A DNA stretch of 64,000 bases from Sipunculus nudus (taxonomy: Eukaryota > Annelida > Sipuncula > Golfingiida > Sipunculidae). The translations under genes and the position numbers were made by a program. The stretch spans positions 40,383,956 through 40,447,955 of the forward strand of contig CM049318.1 in assembly GCA_026874595.1 (NCBI GenBank). The letters are read 5' to 3'. Positions within the stretch are counted from its first letter, which is position 1; each line of letters begins with the position of its first letter. The notes beneath the pieces are model-generated. The model had not been told where the DNA came from, searched no databases, and worked only from the letters and a program-made list of their open reading frames with translations. This document shows positions 48,689 to 58,277 of the stretch, in pieces.

Positions 48689-49666
48689 TAAGATAAGATA
48701 AGATATAGTTTATTGCTATATATATGTAATAAAATCATTACATACAATAGTATTTGGCTTGACTGGCTTGCTTTAACAAACATATTAAACAAGAAATAAT
48801 AAAATAAAATTGTGTATAGAAAAAAGACATATGACTAAGAATGATTAGATTATTGTGCTGTGAGTGATATTTTTAATTCACGAACGGCTGACGCGTAAGT
48901 GCTAGTTTGAGTTCTTTTGGAATTGCCTGATAGCGACCTATAGCGAACCCCCGATTTCATTTTGAAACAAATAGTGCGCCGATGACTATAGTCTTCTATA
49001 TGTCGTTTGCTTTCTTCAACAATCGTGTTTGAAATAAGGAGTCAACTGTGGGTAAAGGAACCCCAATGATCCTCTCAGCTGTTCTAACTACCCTCGATAG
49101 TCGGTTCCTTTCCTCGACCGTGATACTGGCTCCACATACAGTGACTGACAACGTTAGGACTCCCTGAATTACCGACCGATAAAACTTTAATAAAATCGGT
49201 TGACTGAGCCCGAAATCTTTTAGGTTACTTAGAAAGATTAAACGACGTTGTGCCTTCTTTACGCAGTTATTTACATTTTCGGCCCACTTCAAATCAGAAG
49301 AAATAAAAAAATCCTTAAAAATTTAAAACAGTCAACGATTTCAACCTCGGAGCCTTCAATTACTAAGGGTAATATTTCAGTTTTTTTCCGTCTAAAATCA
49401 ATTATCATCTCCTTGGTTTTTTTAACATTTTACTCCAGATTTTTTTCAGAGCACCACGAAATTAAAGTTTTAATTTCATTGCGGTAAACACTTATTTCCC
49501 CGGATGAGCCCAGAAACTGTTGTGTCATCTGCAGATTTTACAAAGACGCAATCATCAGAAGTAGAGACACAGTCATAGGTGAATAGAGAGTACAATTTTG
49601 GTGAAAGCACACAACCTTTGGGTGCTCCAGTGTTTAAGACCAATTCTTCGGAAATATTGTTACCAA
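48689..49666 (-). mobile_element. Rex1/Babar-like non-LTR retroposon 3' fragment, nested in the LINE
   Basis: On the minus strand the sequence encodes the RT boxes LNTGAPKGCVLSPKLYS and VKSADDTTVSGLI. It continues through a decayed stretch to QRRLIFLSNLKDFGLSQPIL and RVVRTAERIIGVPLPTVDSL, then a remnant tail (SGVRYRSLSGNSKRTQ). This is the C-terminal half of the RT and its 3' domain in the CR1/Rex1/Babar group. The element is 5'-truncated at 49666. Its 3' end at 48689 is a short tandem run of CTTAT instead of poly(A), as in that group. Stops and frameshifts are present. It interrupts the L1/Tx1 LINE in the opposite orientation. Confidence 0.88.
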
Positions 49667-51010
49667 TCACCATATTTGTTCCTACTAGGTATTAAATTAT
49701 TGGCAAAAACAATTCGCAAATATAATAAACCCAAGATTGACATTAAAAGTATTACATCTTCACGGTCATGGAGGAAAATTACATCTATGGGCAAAATTAC
49801 ATTAAAAAACTTATTAATTTCACAGCTCGCATTTTGGTCTCTATACTCATATCAACTCCGAAGTATATAGCTACACAAATTAAAAAAAAAATTATTTTTG
49901 TTAATTCATATGGGGAAAGGGAAGATAACATATTGAAAGAAACATTATAATTGAACAAATAGGTATAGAGCTCACTACTTTACATATAATACATTTTATA
50001 AAATCTTTTGAATACGTCTTCAGCTCAAAACGATGAATGAACGACACCACACACGCAGCAGACATATATTCCCGAGTTCCTTCACTCTGAAGAGTCCAAA
50101 ATAATTTACGACTTGGAGATCACATTATTATATTTCTTCTGCTATCTTGATTCTGGGAAGATGTTTTAAAATCTTTGTGTTCCTTCAATTATCACACTCC
50201 AAATACTTGTGTTGATATATAAAATCAAATGTTATGGTTAAACTCATATATATGAAAAGATGGAGGATTCTTGAATGAAGTGGCTGAAGCATTAAGAGGT
50301 ATGACATATATTAATGTCCAAATTGATGTAATGAGCTATCAAGTTCTCATCAGTGCAATCCCTGTATCATGGAAAGAAATCTTTACCCGTAACAAGCAAT
50401 GGACAAACTTTACAGAACATGAATTTACTCTCGAAAGACTAATACAGAAAAAAAAGTAGCAAAGTTTATAAATTAAGATTTAATGAGAATACAATAAGAA
50501 GCACCATTTAATATGATACCAAAAAATGGCCAGAAGAATTAAATCTAAAACCAGAAGGGAAGGTATACAGAGGCTTTTCTAATACGTATATACAGCTCAT
50601 TTATTTAAGCAAAACTCTGAATATTTCACTTCTGAATAATACACCGCAATCAATCCATTTCTGTATAAGATTAAGAAATTTAGAATTGGATGAATGCACC
50701 TTTTGTAAAAAAAAAAGAATAGGAAACATTAATACATGTTTTCTGGAAGTGTTACTTCTAAAATTACTGCGGGAAAATGTTCTTATTTCATTTAAAAAAA
50801 TATAATTCTGTTCAACTCAAATTTTTTCTTGAGCTTTCAAAGTTACTGCATTGGGATCTTACTCGGTTGAATTTTTATTCATTTTATTCCTTTCTAATCA
50901 TAGAAAACATCACATACACGTGAATTCATCATTGCTAGATGCTTCGATAAAAATATTTTTTTAGTATATTTTCACAAATATTTTTTGATATACCTTTTAC
51001 ATATACTTCC

Positions 51011-52115
51011 GGTCTACAGGGATATTTTAATTCATCAAATAAATTTATGGTTCATCTTGATTTTGTAGAATAATTGCTTTCGAGGAAATTGTTTTGTTAG
51101 TCCTGTTAATCCCCGAATAACAGAGTTATGAACTGTGGATGTACATACCGATCGATTTCCCACCCATAACCACTTGAATCACATAGTTACCCATAGAATG
51201 GAAGTACATGTATTAAGAAGCCTCACGTTACTTTGACGCATCATTCTTCTCTGTTTGGGTGTACTAACCGACGTGGGATTTGTATCACCGAACAGTAATC
51301 AAACAGGTCACGTCTTAAGTAACCTGAATAAGCGACCGATTATATTAGTAAACAAATGATGAAAAAATAAAACCATTAGAATAAGTCAACCTCAAATTTG
51401 ACACTAGCATCTGAATGCCATTTGAAGAATTTCAAATCATGCCAATCGCGTCCTTTAATATTTTCTGTAAAGGAAATATAAAGCATATATTCGATAATGT
51501 TTTAACAATATAAGAAAGAAAAGACCAGGCACAAATTATATCAGTTATTTTAAATGTTATTCATTATACAAATATAATTATATATACCATATTATATTTT
51601 GTGTGTAAATGTCATACATTAAAGATGCATATCATATGTAATACAATGTGTCTTCGATATATAAATATGCCATATGTCTGCACGTGTGTGATACTGGCCC
51701 ATTTAAATGCCTGGTCTTGTTTTTTGGGGAGATCAGTTATACGGTTCAGATACAAAATGGTTGAAATTTTGTTACACAATAATATTGACTATATTAAAAA
51801 AAGAGTGCATAAAGGCTATCATATATATATGTCACATCACAATACATTATAAAGATTATATCCTCTGTGCAGCTCAATATATTAATAAATGTTCTTTTAA
51901 AGTAGGCATGGGGATAAATGCGGCTTGCCAAATGTTCATATTATAAAAAAATAATATAAACCTACAGACTAAAATGTTTAATTAGATCAAACAAATGTTA
52001 CACATACACAGGCAGTAATGAATTAATAACTAATTATAGATGCTTAATGCTTCATATTTTAGAAATCTTACTTTGAATTGTGCTTGCTTCCATACCAGTC
52101 TCATCCAGAAATTCA
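51011..52115. other. No gene recognised
   Basis: AT-rich sequence. Two overlapping open frames at 51601-51946 show no family features. Confidence 0.5.
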
Positions 52116-52142
52116 CAGGGGCGGATCCAGGAATTCGCAAGT

Positions 52143-52156
52143 GGGGGGGGGGGGGG
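52143..52156. repeat. 14-base G-tract
   Basis: Lies 27 bases inside the CAGGGGCGGATCCAG end at 52116. Confidence 0.95.
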
Positions 52157-54542
52157 CTAGTAGATACGTTGCATAATCATATATATATATATATATAGAA
52201 AATAAGATAAATGTCTATGGCAAGTGCCTGCGCCATATATATATTGCAGTGTTAAGCTCTGATGTTTAAAAGGTTATAATGGCTAAATCGTTGGATTAAG
52301 CGTAAAGCGTTATTTTAATTTAAGTCACTTTATACCTATAAAAAAACAGAATTCTTTGCCGTTTTAAAAATCAAAAACTGTCCTTTTCTTTTCTTAAACT
52401 TCTGAATCATTCTTTAAATAAAATCAACTATTATTGATGGATGTGAGAAAAAGGTATTAGACAGTCAGTACCACATTCAATCTCTTGTAAACATGTAGTA
52501 GTAGTTTCAATCTAACATAAAATAATTTGTAGACCGGAAACTAACAAAACATGACTCCACTAATATATATCTCCAAAAATATCTTTTGCATTTTTCCCAC
52601 TTCATATACGATCTGACAATAAGTAAATTGCGAAATTGTTGTAAATGGGTACAGATGTGCAACTTATAATATTTCCAGAGATATAGTTTACAACTGGAAA
52701 CTCATGAACAAAGTTTGACCAAAAGTTAATGCAGACTTTTAAAGTCAGACAATTCATATTATGTGTATGTTTTATTTTGTGAATTTACAGTTTATAGCAC
52801 GAGGATTATATTTATTCAAGAGAAATGTGGGGCAAGTTCACCAAACTTGATTTGGCATAATCGGTCTGTTAGCTCCTTTCGGATATTTATAATTAATGAA
52901 AGGTTCCCCTAAAACCAAAAAATAAACATGGTCTTTTTATCCCCTTTTTTCACAACAGTAAAGCATCTTTTATATAATAATATTATAGTGATCCAGGTAA
53001 ACTCTAAATTATTTTGGATTTTTTTTCTGGCTATCCTCATAAGTCCATCTATAAATGTTGAGAACAACTCCTATCAGACAAATCAACCAACGTCGATAAT
53101 TACATGCTAAACCAGCAAATAAGACTTCTCTCGAGCAAGCTGGTAAAATGGGGAATTCAAAGCAAAAGAATAAATGATCTGGAAATTATTTTTTTCTATC
53201 AACCGATTTATAAATAAAAATAGATTTGGGTATATTAATAATCTCTTTTTAAGGTATCGTAAAGAGATGAACATGAGATGTGAGCACAAGTGCCTAGCGA
53301 TGTAAACATTTCATTCATTATTTAATCTCAAATAACTGATCCGTCATAAAATAAAGACACAACTACATATAAACATTTAAGGGCACTAATCATCATTGGA
53401 GAAAAGGTAAACGAAACACTCATGATTGAATATTATTCTCTAACTACTTCTTAAGATATTACTCACCAGCGTTTATTTTAAATAACTGGTATAGCTTAAA
53501 TTACTTTTCCATGTGTACAGTTGCTTCATTAGTCTGTAACTTGTTTTTACACGTTCAAACGTCATATTTCTTTTATATATACTTCTGAATTATACAATGC
53601 ATTTCTTTCGTTCGCATATGTATACATTAGCGTTTACATATTTGGAAATGTATACATTTGTAATCGATATAAATCTTTCATAAACGATGCTATAGGTATT
53701 AAACACTCAGTTTACTAATGTTTCTTGTACCGTTTTGTACATGCTTTTCTTTTAAAGAGCGACAAAGAACAAAAATTTCAAAACAGATTCCCCATTGAGA
53801 ATTCCAAGTTCCAACTGACATATACAGCCTAAATGCCAGTCCCCCAGTACATATTATTTATGACGAGGCAGTAAATTTCCACTGCCTGTCACAGAAATCA
53901 AATGCTATGATGTATGTATATTCAGACACTGTTTATTATTTATTATTTGAAAGATAACATATTGACGTTATGTATGAAAGAATAAATCATTTTTATTTCT
54001 ATGATAAAGAGATGTGAAAATGCTTCCTTTTTATTTAAACGCTTAATCATTTTCACAAGCAAGATGTCTAGACCCAAGGACAGCAAGAACATTGCATGAG
54101 AAATGCTTGAGGGAGCCACGGTTGATTGATCATGTGGATCGAAATTTTTAACGTCTATAACCAATGTTAGAAAATGCCAAAACCATATATTTTAAAATAC
54201 AGAAATACCTCGGCCCACAATGGTCCCATATGGTCAACATATGGTCAATATGTTTAACTAGGAGAGTGTGGCATCAGTGATGGTGCGAGACGGACGGACG
54301 GATTAAAGAACAGACGGACGAAAGGACGGAGAAACCGAAAGAAGCGAACCATTTTAGTAGTCCTCTCTCTTTACGGCGGGGGAATAAAAAGATGCCTGAT
54401 CCTGGTGTAGACATTCGTCTCTTCAACGATTCCATGGGTTTACATCTTTTGTTTTTCAGTTGAAAGGGTGATATTTGTATGACGGCAACTGAAAATAATG
54501 TAAAGAAAATCTTCTCTGATAAAAATGATAATGTTTTCAGCT

Positions 54543-54564
54543 GGGGGGGGGGGGGGGGGGGGGG
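54543..54564. repeat. 22-base G-tract
   Basis: Lies 29 bases inside the CTCTGGATCCGCCACTG end at 54593. Confidence 0.95.
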
Positions 54565-54781
54565 CTTCAGCTCCCCCTCTGGATCCGCCACTGATTCACA
54601 CTGAATAATGACAAGTAACGACTTGACCAATGACCAGTGTTTAAAAAGTTGCAATGTCACTCAACTATATATATGTTTCATTCAGTTCCAGAAATGTAAG
54701 CTTCATGGAACAGGGGACACCCACACTTTATTTAATCACCTCTAACCTTTATCTTATTTATTTATTTTATTTATTTCCTAG

Positions 54782-54901
54782 ATACACCAACAATGTTGAC
54801 CTCGGCAAACGGAAGTATTCACTCCCCAGGATTCTTCCCCAGGAAAACACTACGAAAACTCCATAAACTTAGTGTGGCGGATGCGTGTTCCCAATCCTTT
54901 A
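54782..54901 (+). CDS. Candidate internal exon, start of a CUB-like domain
   Basis: This 120-base block is bounded by an acceptor with a long pyrimidine tract (TTATTTCCTAG) and a consensus donor GTAAGT at 54902. Its length is a multiple of three. In the phase-1 frame it is fully open and contains LTSANGSIHSPGFFP, which resembles the G-x-I-x-SP-x-FP opening strand of CUB domains. It then reads RKTLRKLHKL and ends ACSQSF. The usual CUB tryptophan and first cysteine are not clear. In the phase-2 frame it contains two stops near its end. If joined to the acceptor at 55905 the frame continues into the CUB-like sequence there. The evidence is motif resemblance only. Confidence 0.4.
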
Positions 54902-55905
54902 GTAAGTACTTTTCCTATCAGTTGTGTCAGATGCGGAATCCCGAGTCCCAAATATATAGTAAAATAATATTGTATTAGCCGTGACATAGATGATAATCCT
55001 GCATATGCATACTTACGCTCTTTACAAAGCACTTTAACCATAGGCCTACTGCCTATATGGTAAGCGCTGTTTGTTATGACCTCGTATCCTGAATTGCTAC
55101 ACCAGAGGGGAGCACTGTATTTTTGTCCAATCAGATGAGACCTTGTGCTGGAAGACACGGCCAAGCGAGGAATACACGGAGCCAATCATGTCCATATCGT
55201 TTTGAGTGACAGCTCATCGTCCCGGTAACCGTCTGAACAGGCCACAGGCTCAGAGAGAATTGCCGCAGACGGGGTTTGCTTAGGGCCTTGTTCACATAGG
55301 ATGCCCGGCCGGTGAGCTGTAATTCAAACGAAACGTAACAACAAAGGCTGCGTGCACACCTCGCTGGTTGGTTTCAGTTCTGCAAACAACAGATACATGG
55401 CTACGCTAACACAGTCATACTGTCAGAATCGAATCGGTCGATGTTGCGAGAATGCACAGGGAGCAATTAAAATTCGACCGTAAACAGTCTTTAACGGCGC
55501 TTGAAGCGCAGCTATGGGCGGAGCCAGGATGCCTGTCGAGTTTTTATTTATTGGCATCTGGTTGACTGCTTGTCACATAATACGCTAATGTTACACATAA
55601 TGTTTTTCAGCGGACCACGAACCGCCATCTGGTGTCTAAATATATCATAAACGGTCAAAGCTGGCAGCGTGAAAATCAGTTGCTTCTTTAGAAGCGTAAG
55701 ATTTCCGCTGCCTCGGGAGCGTAATGCATACTGTGTTTATAAATACATGTACTCATGTTTGTCCTTTAGATCTTTTAACAGCAACTTGACAACTCCACAT
55801 ATGAATACCATTTTTACTGGTGTATGATAACATATAATATTACCAACAGAAAAATTAGCTTTATCAAGAATAAAAGTGACAATCCTACCACCTGCAATGT
55901 TACAG

Positions 55906-56150
55906 ACTCGAATTCAACTAAGAACCGAGACGTTTTACACTCAGATATATATGACATACTTTATATGCATGATGGACCACATAACTAAGCGTCGCTGTTG
56001 GCAGAGGTTTCTGGGTCTCCCACTGGCATCCTCGCACAAAGCTCCGGCTGCTACATGCTTCTGAATTTTAAAACGGACCATGAATGGAATAATCTGGAGT
56101 TTTCATTCAAATATAATAACATAGCTTTAGCCTTTTTTGTGTTCCTTTAA
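55906..56150 (+). pseudogene. CUB-like domain exon with an in-frame TAA
   Basis: One frame reads DVLHSDIYDILYMHDGP, a stop TAA at 55986-55988, and then, still in the same frame, SLLAEVSGSPTGILAQSS, GCYMLLNFKTDHEW, LEFSFKY, a short hydrophobic end and a stop at 56148-56150. This is the second half of a CUB domain: the DYLxxxDGP segment, the loop, the S-S-G strand, and the LxFxTD...FxxxY end. CUB domains occur in secreted and membrane glycoproteins and often bind calcium and other proteins. The acceptor is taken at 55905, with a possible alternative at about 55858. The single stop in an otherwise well-kept frame means either a pseudogene or null allele, or a base error in the assembly. The final residues IALAFFVFL could be an anchor signal. 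Confidence 0.5.
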
Positions 56151-57734
56151 TTTTTCACCTTCAATGCTGAGAGCAGCACCAATGGAAATATCGTCTCTTT
56201 ATCATCAGTTGATGAACAACCGTGAATATAATTTGCTACTTGTATTTACATATTTATGTTTCTTTCCAGAGATTTCAGAATGAGTTTTTTATATCCGTTA
56301 TTTCCATACAAGTTATAACTGATATTGTATGTTTCATTTAATATTTAAACGGGCTACTTACTCGTTTTAACACACGGGACATCCTATATTAGACGGACGA
56401 TAAATTCTATTGATTAACTTATATAAATTTCTGAATTTAATTTCAGTATAACATCGACCGTTAAACATCTCAGACATTTCATGAGATGACTGAATCTAGC
56501 AGGCATATCATCAAATTACTAGGATATCCTGCCATTACGTGTAATCACGGACATTCCAGTGAAGGCCTTATTTCTGGTTGATATCTTAGTATATATATAT
56601 ATTACGGCTATATGAAAATAATCAATACAAAGTGAAACCAGAAATTTTATTTCTGTTGCTGTTGTTACAATAATTTATGCACTTGCACAATAATTGTGAT
56701 AGCTTACTCTCAAGGCCACGTGCTCTAATATACAAATTATACTTTTTAAATTTTTTTTGCAGGCTTAATTTTTCCTATTTAAACATAGGGTCGTAAGTTT
56801 AAAATGTACTTGGTTTTAGTAAAAAAAAAACACTTGCCCACTCGAGATCTGCTCCCATTGAGTCAATCTCATCATATCTGATTGCTATGTTATAAATCTA
56901 CTGATCTGGTCAGATTTGGACAGCTAATAATTATCACATATAAGTGACAATTCTTTGTTATGAACATTTAGCTGTTCATGTCCTGCATGCTGCATCGTTT
57001 CTGCTTTGCTGAGATCCCAGCAACCCACACATAAATAGCACTATGTAACAACTGTCACACAATGTACCACGAGTAATTAATTACTCACTGCTGATCTACT
57101 CACACCCTATACTGATATACTCTAGGGAGAATTGTTTACTCCGTGAAAAGGGCTTACGGCAATGAACTTGAATTTAGAGAAGATTTACTTTAACAGTAGG
57201 CAAATTTGTAATGTTTTATTCCATCCTTGTTTACCATATAAGAAATGACAAGTTAAAGTTGCTTTACAGAACACCTCCCAGAAGTCCTTTAAATTGTTTT
57301 ACTTCACGTCAAATAACATTTGCACACATGGCTGATTCATATCCTGAGATAATTGATAAAGGGAAAATTCCCTGGTCATTGCTTATTTAGTTTTCGATAA
57401 TTTTTAATCTTATTATTCTTATGTATAAAATATATTTCAATAAGGTATAAAATGATATTTCATTGAAAAGTCGACTCAAATCAACCTAGTAATCCCCAGA
57501 CAGACGACCACATCTGAGACGACCTAAATTCTTACGACCCATTTAGATGAGCTCCCATGCTACACGACCCTCATAAATCCATTATTTCCTTTAGCATATA
57601 ATTTTATAGTCTTATTCATGACACAACATGATGTAAGGTGTTTTCTATTTTAAAGTATAAAATACAACTGCATATTGGCTTAAAAGGCTAAAATAGTTAT
57701 TGTATCCCTAGACAAAGTCAGAAGATAGTATTGT
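56151..57734. other. No gene recognised
   Basis: AT-rich sequence. A stretch at 57490-57570 repeats ACGACC with GAGACGACCTAAATTC and CTACACGACCC; it may be an old tandem remnant. Confidence 0.5.
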
Positions 57735-58020
57735 TTAAGGACGCGCCGCCACCAAAGAGACTTTTGGACGCGATCACTCGAGAAATACTTCACGGATCTT
57801 TACCAAACTAGATATTCTATAGATATACGTGAGAGGACAAAGCCTCTTTAAACTGGGGTCATGACCTTTACTAGAAGAGTGACCTTGACCTTGAAAATTT
57901 CAATTTTTGTAGAAAATCACATTAATTCTTAAATATCACTAGAAATATTACATGGATTGGTCCAAAACCATGTGGTACATCCATCTGATGCACGGCGACA
58001 AGGGGGTGAAATTGACCAAT
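57735..58020 (+). repeat. Dispersed-repeat fragment with GACGCG head
   Basis: The block contains GGACGCGCCGCCACC, ATACTTCACGGATCTTTACC, GTGACCTTGACCTTG and ACCATGTGGTACATCCATC, the style of the other modular repeats. It lies just downstream of the PEBP 3' end. An open frame that starts in it does not resemble a known protein. Confidence 0.4.
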
Positions 58021-58147
58021 ATAGATACAACAGAAGCCAAAAAGAAAATGCATTTATTCTATTATCAATAACTATTGCTTTTGTGAGATGCAACACGTAC
58101 AGCAACAAACTATTTGTTTTAATTACATTTATGACATATCTCCCATA

Positions 58148-58157
58148 TTTATTTATT
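58148..58157 (-). promoter_or_regulatory. Candidate polyadenylation signal of the PEBP gene
   Basis: Two overlapping AATAAA hexamers on the minus strand lie about 120 bases past the stop codon at 58278. The position and motif fit a short 3' UTR. It has not been verified by transcript evidence. Confidence 0.45.
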
Positions 58158-58277
58158 TGCTGCTTCATGGTATTTAAACTTATGATAACTCAAAATAAAA
58201 GAAGAAATATCATATACAGTTGGCCATGTTATCTTTGTTCAACATGCATGATTCTGAAGGGAAGATCATTACAAGAA

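Larger units (their letters stand above)
47840..51010 (+). mobile_element. Degenerate L1/Tx1-type LINE, split by a second element
   Basis: Pieces of one ORF2-like protein can be followed in order despite stops and frameshifts. They are the pre-RT part (TKGAII, SKARW, EKSTIYFLDL; 47880-47980), the RT core (LLPKKEKKVKKWRSLT, LNCDFKIISKCIANRLKQ, EDQTGLIAGRSI at 48360-48395), ALDFERAYYFLEW (48462-48500), an AT microsatellite, SSCVINNEYFSEF and SKGVR with the QGCPL box decayed to stop-DCP (to 48688). After the insertion come PYLFLLGIKLLAKTIRK (49668 on) and a C-terminal part (50270-50990) with the cysteine-rich ECTFCKKK and ETLIHVFWKC. This order and these motifs are those of the L1/Tx1 group. No poly(A) or target duplication could be fixed. 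The element is dead. Confidence 0.88.
52116..54593. mobile_element. Candidate DNA element bounded by CAGGGGCGGATCC ends
   Basis: CAGGGGCGGATCCAG starts at 52116 and the inverse CTCTGGATCCGCCACTG ends at 54593. Both are directly flanked by ATTCA (52111-52115 and 54594-54598), a possible target duplication. G-tracts lie just inside each end (52143-52156 and 54543-54564), but on the same strand rather than inverted, so two separate fragments remain possible. Near the right end is a GACGGACGGACGG run (54290-54330). No coding sequence was recognised inside. Confidence 0.4.

Noticed and set aside
54850-55185. 111-codon minus-strand open frame opposite the CUB-like exon
   Set aside because: It overlaps the better-supported plus-strand exon and has no recognised features.
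55876-56064. Plus-strand open frame overlapping the CUB exon
   Set aside because: It is out of frame with the CUB-like reading, which is supported by domain pattern on both sides of the stop.
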